NCBI RefSeq assembly: GCF_019977295.1
Contig: NZ_AP024651.1
Span: 4,588,001 to 4,652,000 of the forward strand
Direction: 5' to 3'
Length of the DNA stretch: 64,000 nt
Source of the DNA: Arthrobacter sp. StoSoilB20
Lineage (GTDB): Bacteria > Actinomycetota > Actinomycetes > Actinomycetales > Micrococcaceae
Shown: in pieces, positions 20,167 to 29,616 of the stretch
How positions within the stretch are numbered: position 1 is the first letter of the stretch
Layout: each line of letters opens with the position of its first letter
Translations under genes and position numbers: made by a program
Notes under the pieces: generated by a model
Told to the model about the DNA's origin: nothing
Databases searched by the model: none
What the model saw: the letters and a program-made list of their open reading frames with translations, nothing else

Positions 20167-20196
20167 ACCATAGCCGCTTCCCGCGAAAAAGCGCAA
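20167..20196 (-). promoter_or_regulatory. Likely promoter of the gcv operon
   Basis: Minus-strand TTGCGC and TATGGT are separated by 18 bp, about 40 bp upstream of the first riboswitch aptamer. The match to a housekeeping actinobacterial promoter is fair; position supports it. Confidence 0.45.
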
Positions 20197-20207
20197 GCAA
20201 GGTGTGG

Positions 20208-21737
20208 CTACTGATGCATCGCCTCGTGGATCTGCAGGGCGAACCAGAGCTGGGCAACTGTGGACGTTTCACCCATGTCCAGCCCCGTCAGTTCGCCGAT
20301 TTTCCGCATCCGGTAAATGATGGTTTGCCGGTGGGCGAAGAGCGCAGCCGCGGTCTTTTGCCAGGAACGCTGCGAGTCCAGATACGTCCTCAACGTCAGG
20401 ATGAGGTCGCCTTCCTGGCTCTGTTCGTAGTCGAAAATCGGCCCGAGCAAACGTCTCACCAGCGCCGTTCCTTCCTCGAATCCGGTAAGCCCAAGCCACG
20501 ACGGCCCTTCGGCATAGCGGGCCAGCCCCAGCTTGTTGGCCCGGGCGGAACCAAGTGCCCAGAGGGACTCCTGCAATGCGCGTTGGATAGTGGACACTGC
20601 TGCCGGTGCGCTGATTCCGATCGAGGTTTCCAGGCCGGCGCAATGGATCAGGACGTCGTCCGGCACGCCTGCCGGGACCACCACGTGGAGCCTGTTGTTC
20701 CGCTTCAGCGACGCCGATGCAACCCCGTGCCGCCACAGTTCGATGTGGACGTTGGCCAGCTTGTCGCCGTCGTCCGCAGTTTTTTGGTCGGTCGCTTTTG
20801 GTTCGGCGGCCGCCGTCAGGGAGGCGAGCAGGAATTCCTCGGGCGGAACGTCGAATGCAGCCAGCCGGCTCTCCATCTCCGCGGCCCCGAGGCGCCCGTC
20901 CATGGCCTGCAGCAGGAACTCGCCGGCAAGGCGGTGGCGGCCTTCCAGGGACAAGACAATGCGCGACAACTGCAGTCCCAGCACCGTTGCGGCATGGAGA
21001 AGTACGACGGCGTCCGGGTGCGGTTCGTTGTTGGGCAGCACCACCAGGAGCGCGTTGGCATGGGTGGGAATGTCCATGGTGAGCACGTGCCGGCCGCGGA
21101 TGCGGTGCCATTGGAAGTTCTTCCCCGCGAGGGATACCTGCCCGGACAAGGGAGCCCACTCTTCGGCCAGGAACACCGGGAGGGACTGCCCGTCGGGATG
21201 CCAGGGGTGGAGGCAACGTCGGTCCACCACGAACAGGTCCGCGTCGAGTTCGGTGGCCAGCCGCTGGACCAGGCTTTGCCAGTGGTCCTCGGAGGCTCCG
21301 GCGGTGCGGAGGAGATCGTAGACGCGGGCCGTTTGCCGCAGCCGGCGCGACTCTTCGAGCAGGGAGGACTCGGCTACCGACCGGGCTATCGCGATGAATG
21401 GCAGCGGGTACGGGATGTTGATCAGGGGCAAGGGGAGCTGCTCGCAGGCGGCCAGGAATTCCCGGGTGAGGGGCGGTGCGTGCATTTTCTCGCCAATGGC
21501 CAGCGCACTGGCACCGCTGTCCATGAGGGCCTCGGCGAGCGCCACTTGGCCTGCTGCGTCGGCGGGTATGGAGAGGCCGTTGGTCATCATGAGTTCTCCG
21601 CCGGTGACCCATTCCCAGAGCTTGGGCAGGTCTGAGGTGTGGGCCCAGGTGATGCGGTTGTCCAGGCCGGCTTTTCCGGCCAGGAGGGTGAGTCCTAGTT
21701 GCGGCTCTGCGATGAGTTCAGCGACGGTAATCGCCAT
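20208..21737 (-). CDS. PucR-family transcriptional regulator
   Basis: About 509 residues. The N-terminal purine-catabolism-type domain begins ITVAELIAEPQLGLTLLAG and includes WVTGGELMMTNGL; a central region follows, and the C-terminal helix-turn-helix is at SQRSWQKTAAALFAHRQTIIYR. The ATG at 21737 has GGAG eight bases upstream; the frame is open to 21779. It is divergent from the ureohydrolase gene with 188 bp between the starts, so it very probably regulates that operon. PucR proteins sense purine-derived or other nitrogen compounds; the ligand here is unknown. Confidence 0.9.
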   Translation of the reverse strand: MAITVAELIAEPQLGLTLLAGKAGLDNRITWAHTSDLPKLWEWVTGGELMMTNGLSIPADAAGQVALAEALMDSGASALAIGEKMHAPPLTREFLAACEQLPLPLINIPYPLPFIAIARSVAESSLLEESRRLRQTARVYDLLRTAGASEDHWQSLVQRLATELDADLFVVDRRCLHPWHPDGQSLPVFLAEEWAPLSGQVSLAGKNFQWHRIRGRHVLTMDIPTHANALLVVLPNNEPHPDAVVLLHAATVLGLQLSRIVLSLEGRHRLAGEFLLQAMDGRLGAAEMESRLAAFDVPPEEFLLASLTAAAEPKATDQKTADDGDKLANVHIELWRHGVASASLKRNNRLHVVVPAGVPDDVLIHCAGLETSIGISAPAAVSTIQRALQESLWALGSARANKLGLARYAEGPSWLGLTGFEEGTALVRRLLGPIFDYEQSQEGDLILTLRTYLDSQRSWQKTAAALFAHRQTIIYRMRKIGELTGLDMGETSTVAQLWFALQIHEAMHQ

Positions 21738-21925
21738 GTTTCCGCTCCGGTTCCTGGCCTTTGTGTTGGGTCCTGCCACGCGGTTCAGCGGGACTTAGAC
21801 ATTCGTCTAAACGGCTCGGCCATTTGTAGTCAATGTACCGCTATCCGGAGTGATCCACGTCACCAACAATGGAATTACGTACTTCCCGCTCAACGGCGAG
21901 CACCCCTCACCCCAAGGATCCGTCA

Positions 21926-22930
21926 ATGACAACGCACAAGCCCATCGGCCCGGTTGATGCAACCAAAGTCCCCCGGTATGCAGGCCTCGGCACCTTCGCC
22001 CGCCTCCCCCAAATCGACCGCGTCCCGGATTACGACATTGCGATCGTCGGCGTACCGTTCGACGGCGGAACCTCCTTCCGGCCCGGCGCCCGTTTCGGTC
22101 CTGCCGCGGTCCGCGAGGCCTCCCGCCTCCTGCGCCCCGGCTACCACCCGGAGCTGGACGTTGAACCTGTGTACGAAGCCCAGGTTGTGGACGCCGGCGA
22201 TATCGCCTGCACCCCCTACGACATCGCCCGGGCAGTCCGTGAGATCGAGGAGCAGGCCTTGCCCCTGATCAGCGAGGACAAGCGGCTCATCTCCATCGGT
22301 GGCGACCACACCATCGCCCTGCCCATGCTGCGGGCCCTGAACACGGTCCACGGCCCGGTGGCACTGCTGCATTTCGACGCGCATCTGGACACCTGGGATA
22401 CGTACTTTGACCAGCCGATTACGCACGGCACCATCTTCCGGCGGGCGTTCGAGGAAGGCCTGCTGGTGGAGGACAAGTCCATGCACGTAGGAATCCGCGG
22501 GCCGGTCTATGACCGCAACGACTTCCTCCGGGACCACGAGTTCGGGTTCCAGATCATTCGATGCTCGGACCTGGACGTCATCGGTGTTCCCGCCGCCATC
22601 CAGCGCGTGAAGGACAGGCTCGGGGACACCCCCGTGTACGTCTCCATCGACATCGACGTCCTGGACCCGGCCTTCGCTCCCGGAACCGGCACCCCGGAGA
22701 TGGGCGGGCTCCACTCCCGCGAACTCCTGGCCTTGCTCCGCGGACTGAACGGCATCAACATTGTGGGCGCCGACGTCGTGGAAGTCGCCCCTGCCTACGA
22801 TCATGCGGACATCACCACCGTTGCCGCCGCCACCCTGGTGTTCGATCTGCTGGGGCTGATGGTGAACCGCAGCAAGTCAAACAGCGCAGCTGTTCGCGAA
22901 CTCGCTTCAGCATCCCGGAGTGCGTCATGA
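21926..22930 (+). CDS. Agmatinase-like ureohydrolase
   Basis: A Mn-dependent arginase-family enzyme of 334 residues releasing urea from a guanidino substrate. Metal and catalytic motifs are GGDHTIALPML, HFDAHLDTWD and SIDIDVLDPAFAPGTGTPE. The N-terminal VGVPFDGGTSFRPGARFGP fits the agmatinase/guanidinobutyrase branch rather than arginase. ATG at 21926 has AAGGA seven bases upstream. The stop overlaps the permease start (ATGA). The exact substrate (agmatine, 4-guanidinobutyrate, guanidinopropionate or another) cannot be told from sequence alone. Confidence 0.88.
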   Translation: MTTHKPIGPVDATKVPRYAGLGTFARLPQIDRVPDYDIAIVGVPFDGGTSFRPGARFGPAAVREASRLLRPGYHPELDVEPVYEAQVVDAGDIACTPYDIARAVREIEEQALPLISEDKRLISIGGDHTIALPMLRALNTVHGPVALLHFDAHLDTWDTYFDQPITHGTIFRRAFEEGLLVEDKSMHVGIRGPVYDRNDFLRDHEFGFQIIRCSDLDVIGVPAAIQRVKDRLGDTPVYVSIDIDVLDPAFAPGTGTPEMGGLHSRELLALLRGLNGINIVGADVVEVAPAYDHADITTVAAATLVFDLLGLMVNRSKSNSAAVRELASASRSAS

Positions 22931-24369
22931 ACACCGCGCCCGTCACAACCGAGGTGCCACGCCTGGAGGACAAGACCATCCAGCCGATCCCCCTCAACGA
23001 GCGGCACGGCAAGGCGCGGGATCTCTTCACCATCTGGTTCGGCTCCAACATCATGATCATGACCATCGTGACCGGCGGGCTCGCCACCACGGTGTTCGGC
23101 CTGGGATTCGTTCCGGCGATCGTGGGCATCATCATCGGCAACGTGGTGGGCGGCATCTTCATGGCGCTGCACTCCGCCCAGGGCCCGCAACTGGGTGTGG
23201 CCCAAATGATCCAGACCCGCGGCCAGTTCGGTTCCTTCGGTGCACTGCTGATAGTGGTCATTGTGGTGGTCATGTACGTGGGCTTCTTCGCGGCGAACCT
23301 GGTGTTCGGCGGCGAAGCGATGGCCGCGGTCAGTCCCGGCATCAGCGTTGACGGCGGAATCATCATCATCGGCGTGGTCAGCGTGATCGCCACGATCTTC
23401 GGCTACCGGCTCATCCACGCCTATGCCCGCGTCCTCAGCGTCGCGGCAGGGTTGGCATTGCTGCTGGCGTTCGGCTGGATCCTGATGGTCCATGGCTTGC
23501 CGGTCAACTTCCTGGAGACGGGCAACTTCAACTGGGTGGGCTTCATGGGCACCATCTCCGTTTCCGCGTTGTGGCAACTGGCCTACGCACCCTACGTCTC
23601 CGACTACTCCCGCTACATGCCTCAGGGCACCGGTTCCGGCCCGGCCTTCTGGGCTTCCTACTCAGGTTGCGTCCTGGGCACGCTGTTCCCCATGATCCTG
23701 GGTGCTTTGGTGGGTACCCTCGCGGTGTCCATGAGCACCGGCGACGTCGAAATCGTCGGCAGCCTCGGCACCCTGCTGCAGCCGTGGACCCTCATTATCG
23801 TGGGCATCTTCTGCCTGGGAGTTGCGGCTTCGAACGCCATGAACCTGTACTGCGGTGTCCTGTGCACCCTCACCATCGGGCAGACCTTCAGGCCCTCGTG
23901 GTTGCCACGCGCCAAGACCCGCACCATCGCCGCCATCATCCTCTTCGTTGTGGCTGTCTCCATTGCCCTCTTTGCCCGCGACAACTTCATCCTCTTCTAC
24001 ACCAACTTCCTCTCCTTCCTGATGTACGTGCTGGTTCCGTGGACGGCCATCAACCTGGTGGACTACTACCTTTTGCGGCACGGAGACTACCGGGTTGAAG
24101 ACTTCTTCAAGCGCGACGGCGGCGTGTACGGACGGTTCAACTGGATCGCCATCGGCTCATACCTGGCAGGCGCCCTGATCCAGGTTCCCTTCTCGGCTAC
24201 AGCTATCTACACCGGCCCCTTGGCTGCGGCGATGGGTGGAGTGGACATCTCCTGGATCGTCGGACTCGTGGTTGTCGCTCCCCTCTATTACGTGGCGGCC
24301 CGGGTGTTCGGCAAGAAGACTGAACCAGCCACGTTCCCAGCAACGGCACTCACCCCGGACCTCATCTGA
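22927..24369 (+). CDS. NCS1-family permease
   Basis: A 480-residue, roughly 12-helix membrane protein of the nucleobase:cation symporter-1 family. N-terminal LNERHGKARDLFTIWFGSN is the typical NCS1 lead into helix 1, and FNWVGF and SDYSRYMPQG are conserved elements. Family members carry cytosine, purines, allantoin, hydantoins or thiamine. Coupled start (ATGA) with the ureohydrolase suggests it imports that pathway's substrate. Confidence 0.88.
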   Translation: MNTAPVTTEVPRLEDKTIQPIPLNERHGKARDLFTIWFGSNIMIMTIVTGGLATTVFGLGFVPAIVGIIIGNVVGGIFMALHSAQGPQLGVAQMIQTRGQFGSFGALLIVVIVVVMYVGFFAANLVFGGEAMAAVSPGISVDGGIIIIGVVSVIATIFGYRLIHAYARVLSVAAGLALLLAFGWILMVHGLPVNFLETGNFNWVGFMGTISVSALWQLAYAPYVSDYSRYMPQGTGSGPAFWASYSGCVLGTLFPMILGALVGTLAVSMSTGDVEIVGSLGTLLQPWTLIIVGIFCLGVAASNAMNLYCGVLCTLTIGQTFRPSWLPRAKTRTIAAIILFVVAVSIALFARDNFILFYTNFLSFLMYVLVPWTAINLVDYYLLRHGDYRVEDFFKRDGGVYGRFNWIAIGSYLAGALIQVPFSATAIYTGPLAAAMGGVDISWIVGLVVVAPLYYVAARVFGKKTEPATFPATALTPDLI

Positions 24370-24528
24370 GGGCACCCGTGGCCAGTCGTTGACCCGGCCG
24401 CCTCCTGATCTCCCCACCACCCCTGACCGGCACCTCATCCGACCAGCGTCCTCCGGCCAGCAACTCCTCCGGCCACCACTTCATCCGGCCACCGCCCCCG
24501 ACCAAACCTTTCCTGAAAGCGGATCACC

Positions 24529-26079
24529 ATGACCACCCAGACCGAGCAGTTCACCGTGCGACGCCCAGCCCCCGACGCCCAAGCTTCCCTCCCCGGAGAG
24601 CACCCGATGTCCCCGCAGCCCCTGCAACTCCCCCTGTCTCTGCCCCTGCCTCCGGCGGGGCACTTCATCAACGGTTCCTTCGTCCCAGGCTCCACCCGGC
24701 TCCTGATCGACGTCGTTGATCCCGCCACCGAGGCCGTCATCGCCTCAGTCCAGGCGGGCACCGCCGATGACGTGGACGCCGCTGTTGCCGCCGCCGTCGT
24801 GGCCCAAAAAACCTGGGGTGCCACTACCCCGAAGGAACGCGCCGACGTCCTGAATCTCATTGCCAACATCATCGAGGAGAACCGGGCCGACTTTGAGGCC
24901 ATCGAGTCCGCAAACACCGGCAAGCCGCAAGCCGTGGCCGAGGACGACGTCTCCAGCACCATCGACACTTTCCGCTTCATGGCCGGCGCATCGCGGACCC
25001 TCACCTCCATGGCCGGCGGTGACTACGCCACCGGCCACACCTCGGTGATCCTGCGCGAACCCGTAGGCGTGGTGGGGGTCATCACGCCATGGAACTACCC
25101 GCTGCTGATGGCTGCCTGGAAGATCGCCCCCATCCTTGCCGCCGGCAACAGCATCGTCATCAAGCCCTCCGAGCAGACCCCCTTGTCCACGCTGAAGCTC
25201 GTGGAAGTGCTGGCCGGACGGATTCCGGATGGCATCCTCAACGTGGTCACCGGCCGCGGCCGGACCGTTGGACAGCGTCTCTCCGAGCACCCTGACATCG
25301 CGCTGGTAGCCCTCACCGGCAGCGTGGTCAGCGGCCAGGCGGTGGCCGAAACAGCGGCAAAGTCGGTCAAACGCGTCCACTTGGAACTCGGTGGCAAGGC
25401 CCCTGTTGTGGTCTTCTCCGACGCCGACCTCCGCGCCGCTGCTGCCGGTGTCCGGAACGCCGGGTTTTGGAATGCCGGCCAAGACTGCGGTGCCGCCTGC
25501 CGTGTCCTGGTGCACGAGTCCGTAGCCGAAGAATTCACCAGTCACCTGGTCCGGGAGGTCAGCACCTTGGTGATCGGCGCGCCCGACGCCGGGGACGACG
25601 TCGAAATCGGCCCCATGATCTCCCTCCCGCACTTTGAACGGGTCAAGGAAGCGCTGGCTGAAGCACGGGCCGCAGGCCTCACAGTCGCCATCGGCGGTTC
25701 CGCGCTGGAAGGTCCCGGCTACTTCATCGAGCCCACAGTCATCACCGACGTGCCCGCAGGGGCGCACATCGCCACGCATGAAATCTTCGGGCCGGTGGTC
25801 ACTGTGGAAACCTTCAGCACCACCGAAGAAGCGGTGACCCGCGCCAATGAGAGCCCCTACGGATTGTCAGCCTCGGTCTGGACACGCGATTCAAGCCTTT
25901 CCCTCCGGATTCCCAAGCAGCTGGACTTCGGCACCGTGTGGGTCAATGCCCACCTGGTCCTGGCTTGCGAGGTACCGTGGGGCGGATTCAAAGGTTCCGG
26001 CTACGGCCGCGACCTCTCGCTCTACGCCCTGGATGACTACTCGCGCACCAAGCACGTCATGATCAACCACGGCGCGTAA
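24529..26079 (+). CDS. Aldehyde dehydrogenase (amino-/guanidino-aldehyde type)
   Basis: NAD(P)-dependent ALDH of 516 residues, slightly long because of about 40 extra N-terminal residues (an internal ATG at 24607 would remove 26). Motifs: ITPWNYPLLMAAWK, LTGSVVSGQAVAE for the cofactor, catalytic Glu in LELGGKAPVV and catalytic Cys in GQDCGAACRV. The C-terminal WGGFKGSGYGRDL is typical of betaine/4-aminobutyraldehyde dehydrogenases. It follows the permease by 159 bp containing short imperfect CC-rich repeats. Confidence 0.9.
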   Translation: MTTQTEQFTVRRPAPDAQASLPGEHPMSPQPLQLPLSLPLPPAGHFINGSFVPGSTRLLIDVVDPATEAVIASVQAGTADDVDAAVAAAVVAQKTWGATTPKERADVLNLIANIIEENRADFEAIESANTGKPQAVAEDDVSSTIDTFRFMAGASRTLTSMAGGDYATGHTSVILREPVGVVGVITPWNYPLLMAAWKIAPILAAGNSIVIKPSEQTPLSTLKLVEVLAGRIPDGILNVVTGRGRTVGQRLSEHPDIALVALTGSVVSGQAVAETAAKSVKRVHLELGGKAPVVVFSDADLRAAAAGVRNAGFWNAGQDCGAACRVLVHESVAEEFTSHLVREVSTLVIGAPDAGDDVEIGPMISLPHFERVKEALAEARAAGLTVAIGGSALEGPGYFIEPTVITDVPAGAHIATHEIFGPVVTVETFSTTEEAVTRANESPYGLSASVWTRDSSLSLRIPKQLDFGTVWVNAHLVLACEVPWGGFKGSGYGRDLSLYALDDYSRTKHVMINHGA

Positions 26080-26108
26080 GCGCACGGACAAGCAACGGAG
26101 CTTTCACC

Positions 26109-27392
26109 ATGACCACCAATGTTTCGGGCGTACCTGCCGCAGCTACGCCTACAGCCCCCTTCACCACGGACGCCACGTGGACCAACTGGGGCGGGAACCA
26201 AAGTGCTACGCCCGCCTTCACCGTACGGCCCGGGAATGAACACGAAGCGCTCGACGCCGTCCGTTTCGCCATCCGCGAGGGCTTGCCTGTGCGGGCGGTC
26301 GGCTCAGGGCACTCATCCTCGCCTTTGGTTCAGACCGGCGGGGTCCTGATGGACATGTCCGGGCTCTCAGCCATCACCGGCACGGATCGTTTGGGGCGCC
26401 GAGCCCGGGCATTGGCCGGCACCACCATCAACGCGTTCGGGGACGCCTTGTGGGACAAGGGCTTGGCGCTGAGCAACCAGGGCGACATCGACAAACAGCA
26501 GATCGCAGGCGCACTGGCCACCAGCACGCACGGGTCCGGCAAGGACCTCGGCAGCTTCTCTTCCAAGTTGCGCTGGGTGAAGCTGATCAACGGCTACGGC
26601 GAGATCGTGGAAATCGGCGAGGACCAGCTACGGGAACTTCGCGCAGCCCAGACGGCTCTGGGCACATTGGGGATCTTCCTGGAAGTCGAGTTGGCCGTGG
26701 AGGACAGCTACTACCTGCAGGAAGAGATCACCTACCCCACGTGGGCGGAAACCAGGTCCACGTGGCAGGCCGACATCGACAACAACCGGCACTACTCCTT
26801 CCTGTGGTGCCCCGGGGACGACTCGTGTGAACTCCTTGACCTGCCCGGTTCGCCGGATCACAGCATGGGCGGCCGCAGCTACACCAAGCGCTACAACGCG
26901 GCTTCAGTCCAGGACGAGAGCCAGCTTTCCACTGTTGAAGGTGCCCGGTTGGACCGTTCCTACCGCATCTATCCGGGCGGATTCACAACGCAGTTCCATG
27001 AGCTGGAGTACTTTGTCCGCAGCGAGGACGGATTGGTGGCCGTCGAAGCCATCCAGGAGCTGATCCGGAGCAGGTACCCCGAGCAGAAATACCCCGTGGA
27101 GGTCCGCTGGGTGAAGTCCGACGACGCCTACATGTCCCAGTTCCAAGGCCGAGACAGCACCGTCATCACCCTGACCACCGAGCCCGGAACCGACTACTGG
27201 CAGTTCTTCCGTGACGCCGACGCCGTGCTGCAGGAATTCGAGCCGCGCGCCCACTGGGGCAAAATCCACTTCATGACCCGCAGCCGCCTCGAACGCCTCT
27301 ACCCGGAGTTGGACACCTTCATCCAGGTCCGGCGGGAGTTCGATCCCAAGGGAATGTTCCTCAACGACCACACGAGGTCGCTGCTCGGCTGA
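26109..27392 (+). CDS. FAD-linked oxidase, alditol oxidase / ALO-like
   Basis: VAO-family flavoprotein of 427 residues. The N-terminal FAD domain has RAVGSGHSSSPLVQTGG, where the His matches the residue covalently bound to FAD in alditol oxidases, and QQIAGALATSTHGSG. The C-terminal ALO-type domain ends with HWGKIHF and FDPKGMFLNDHTRSLL. Related enzymes oxidise a primary alcohol or a lactone using oxygen. Placed 29 bp after the aldehyde dehydrogenase, it could supply its aldehyde; this step order is inference. Confidence 0.85.
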   Translation: MTTNVSGVPAAATPTAPFTTDATWTNWGGNQSATPAFTVRPGNEHEALDAVRFAIREGLPVRAVGSGHSSSPLVQTGGVLMDMSGLSAITGTDRLGRRARALAGTTINAFGDALWDKGLALSNQGDIDKQQIAGALATSTHGSGKDLGSFSSKLRWVKLINGYGEIVEIGEDQLRELRAAQTALGTLGIFLEVELAVEDSYYLQEEITYPTWAETRSTWQADIDNNRHYSFLWCPGDDSCELLDLPGSPDHSMGGRSYTKRYNAASVQDESQLSTVEGARLDRSYRIYPGGFTTQFHELEYFVRSEDGLVAVEAIQELIRSRYPEQKYPVEVRWVKSDDAYMSQFQGRDSTVITLTTEPGTDYWQFFRDADAVLQEFEPRAHWGKIHFMTRSRLERLYPELDTFIQVRREFDPKGMFLNDHTRSLLG

Positions 27393-27400
27393 CCATCTCC

Positions 27401-27472
27401 CACATCCCACCCCCTTCCCGCCAACCCTCACTCACATCCCACCCCCTTCCCGCCAACCCTCACTCACATCCC
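27401..27472. repeat. 32-bp direct repeat
   Basis: CACATCCCACCCCCTTCCCG plus CCAACCCTCACT occurs at 27401-27432 and 27433-27464 with an 8-base third start. It directly follows the FAD-oxidase gene. Function unknown. Confidence 0.85.
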
Positions 27473-27552
27473 GGTTACACCAGCTGGAAACTTCCGAGTG
27501 GTATTTTGATCACTGCTGGAGGCAGACACTGCACCTATTGGGAGGACCATCC

Positions 27553-28017
27553 ATGTTCAAGGGCTTCAAAGACTTCATTCTTCGCGGCAACGTGATCGAA
27601 CTGGCCATTGCTGTGGTTATCGGCAGTGCCTTCACCGCGCTCGTTGCAGCATTCACCAACAACATCATCAACCCCGTGATCGCGGCAGCCGGCGGTATGA
27701 ACGCCGACGGGCTCGGTTTCCGGATCTGGCAGGACAACCCGGCAACGTTCATCAACTTCGGCGCCGTCCTGACCGCCCTGGTGACCTTCCTGATCACCGC
27801 TGCCGTGGTCTACTTCATCTTCGTGGCCCCCATGAACAAGATCAATTCCCTGGTCAAGGACCGTCTCTCCACGGAGGAACCCGAGGAAGAGCCCCTGCCG
27901 GCGGACACCGCCCTGCTTGCCGAGATCCGCGATCTCCTGAAGGATGCTGCTGCCGCCCGCAATGCAGGACAAGCCCAAGGCGTGGATCCGGACTTCGATT
28001 CCGACCGCACCCGCTAG
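27553..28017 (+). CDS. mscL: Large-conductance mechanosensitive channel
   Basis: A 154-residue pore protein that opens under membrane tension to release solutes in hypo-osmotic shock. It begins MFKGFKDFILRGNVIELAIAVVIG, helix M1, followed by the periplasmic loop and helix M2 (LTALVTFLITAAVVYFIFV). The C-terminal helix bundle is seen as LLAEIRDLLKD. The ATG at 27553 is chosen over 27538 because of GGGAGG eight bases upstream. Single-gene unit with a terminator after it. Confidence 0.95.
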   Translation: MFKGFKDFILRGNVIELAIAVVIGSAFTALVAAFTNNIINPVIAAAGGMNADGLGFRIWQDNPATFINFGAVLTALVTFLITAAVVYFIFVAPMNKINSLVKDRLSTEEPEEEPLPADTALLAEIRDLLKDAAAARNAGQAQGVDPDFDSDRTR

Positions 28018-28062
28018 GAACTGGCCGCTCTCCGCGAGCGATCCCTCCCGTTTCTTCGCCAG

Positions 28063-28099
28063 GAACCCGGTGTTCTCCCATTGAGAACGCCGGGTTCTT
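28063..28099 (+). terminator. Rho-independent terminator of mscL
   Basis: GAACCCGG-T-GTTCTC pairs with GAGAAC-G-CCGGGTTC around a five-base loop, followed by TT. Confidence 0.8.
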
Positions 28100-28175
28100 G
28101 CGTGTTCACGAGACTGTCCCAGGAACGTGACGCACAAGCAACGGGTTCGAAACAGGGACAAGCCAGCATGAAAGC

Positions 28176-29093
28176 ATGAAGCCCAGCGCGAGCACTCCGG
28201 CCACCGCGGATCTCCTCTGCGATGCCTGTGGCCAACTCCCCGAACCGCCCAAGGCCCGGCTCACCCTGGCCAATATCGCCGTGATGCTTCCCATCGAACT
28301 GCTGGTCCATGCTGCCGTGGTGGGAACCCATCTCCCGTACGCAGCCAAGGTCGTGCTCCTGGCCGTCACCGCAACCGTGCTGGTCATATGGGTAGCAGAG
28401 CCGTCGGCTGCCAAGGTGCTCAGGCGGTGGTTGCACGCGGCAGCCCTCCGCCAGAGACGCACCTTGCATCTGGCACCTTCCCTTTGGCGTGCCCGGACTG
28501 TGCTTCTCGACCAGCCTGGTTCCCTGCAGAAAATCACCAAGTCCCTGGCCAAACTGGACAGCAACATCCTCAGCGTCCACGTGCATCCGATGCCCGGAAC
28601 GCAGTCCCCTTCCGGGGAGCTTACCCAGTCGGTGATGGATGAGTTTGTGCTGTCCGCCCCTGGAGAGCTCACCGAGCTTGAACTGCTAAAGGCACTGGAC
28701 GACGGCGGCGGGCGGGATTCCCAGGCGTGGCCCACCACCGCCTTGGCTATGGCTGATGGCCAAACCAAGGCTTTGAGCCTCGCCACCCGTATTGCGGGAA
28801 ACCCGAAGGAACTTCCACACGCGGTTGCCGAGCTCCTGTCCGCGAAAATCGTCCAAGTGGATCCCGAGCACCCGGCCCCCAACCTGAGTGCCGCCGTCGG
28901 GCCGTCCGCTGACATCCTCAAGATCCCGACCGCCTGGCACGGACCCTTGGTATTCTCCCGGCCAGGTGAACCCTTCTCGCTGGCAGAATCGGCGAGGGCA
29001 CACCGGCTGGCGGAGCTCGCGGAAATCCTGGCACACAGTCCGGGCTCCATGGAAAGCCCACCCGCTCGGGTCGCGGTGTTCCCGCCCGGGTAG
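28176..29093 (+). CDS. Membrane-anchored ACT-domain protein
   Basis: A 305-residue protein. Residues 1-75 include a CDAC pair and two hydrophobic helices (IAVMLPIELLVHAAVVG, VVLLAVTATVLVIWV); the segment from about residue 110 (RTVLLDQPGSLQKITKSLAKLDSNI) is an ACT-type ligand-binding fold. The remainder looks like a second, ACT- or GNAT-unlike regulatory region with no catalytic motif. ACT domains bind amino acids; a membrane-tethered ACT protein is uncommon and its role is unknown. Confidence 0.7.
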   Translation: MKPSASTPATADLLCDACGQLPEPPKARLTLANIAVMLPIELLVHAAVVGTHLPYAAKVVLLAVTATVLVIWVAEPSAAKVLRRWLHAAALRQRRTLHLAPSLWRARTVLLDQPGSLQKITKSLAKLDSNILSVHVHPMPGTQSPSGELTQSVMDEFVLSAPGELTELELLKALDDGGGRDSQAWPTTALAMADGQTKALSLATRIAGNPKELPHAVAELLSAKIVQVDPEHPAPNLSAAVGPSADILKIPTAWHGPLVFSRPGEPFSLAESARAHRLAELAEILAHSPGSMESPPARVAVFPPG

Positions 29094-29179
29094 GGGAACA
29101 AAGGGGCCACTTGCGGGGCGGGTGGACGTCGCTTGAACTCTCCTAAGTAGGCGGGAGTGGATCAGCCGGGTGGCTAAAC

Positions 29180-29527
29180 TCAGTCCTGGTCGATCTTGTC
29201 GAGCAGTTTGCCCAGCGCCTCACGAATGTCGTCGTGGTCGTACTGCCCCGCCCGGCTCTCGGCCGCGATCACACCGCAGCGGTGGATCTTCTTGAAGTCG
29301 CCGATGGGGAACTTGTAGTGGCCCTTTTGGTCCTCCGGGTGTTCGTCGTCCACACCCAGGAACCACTTGGAATATTCGGCGTGCCCGTGCTTCTCCAGGA
29401 AGGCACTCTCTTGTTTGGTGGAGGGAGCGTGCTCACTCCAGTCATCGCGGATGTCCTTGACTACTTTGCCGTCCTGAATCAAACGTTTCGCGTGATCATA
29501 GGCCTTCTTATTGAGTTTTACGGTCAC
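29180..29527 (-). CDS. Conserved hypothetical protein
   Basis: A 115-residue, charged, soluble protein starting MTVKLNKKAYDHAKRLIQDG. It contains HAEYSKWFLGVDDEHPEDQ and a C-terminal REALGKLLDKID helix. I do not recognise a characterised family, although small proteins of this kind are common in soil actinobacteria and often stress-linked. Ribosome site GGGAGG (minus strand) precedes the ATG. It is convergent with the ACT-domain gene. Confidence 0.75.
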   Translation of the reverse strand: MTVKLNKKAYDHAKRLIQDGKVVKDIRDDWSEHAPSTKQESAFLEKHGHAEYSKWFLGVDDEHPEDQKGHYKFPIGDFKKIHRCGVIAAESRAGQYDHDDIREALGKLLDKIDQD

Positions 29528-29616
29528 GTCGGAACCTCCCTTGGATGTGGGCCGTACATGGTTGGGTACTTCGTGCAGCCCAGCTTAGGATCAGTCCGAC
29601 CGGCCCGGAAAGCCTT

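Noticed and set aside
22561..22926. Extension of the NCS1 permease to 602 residues
   Set aside because: The extra 122 codons overlap the ureohydrolase C-terminus in another frame. The ATGA at 22927 gives the normal NCS1 start.
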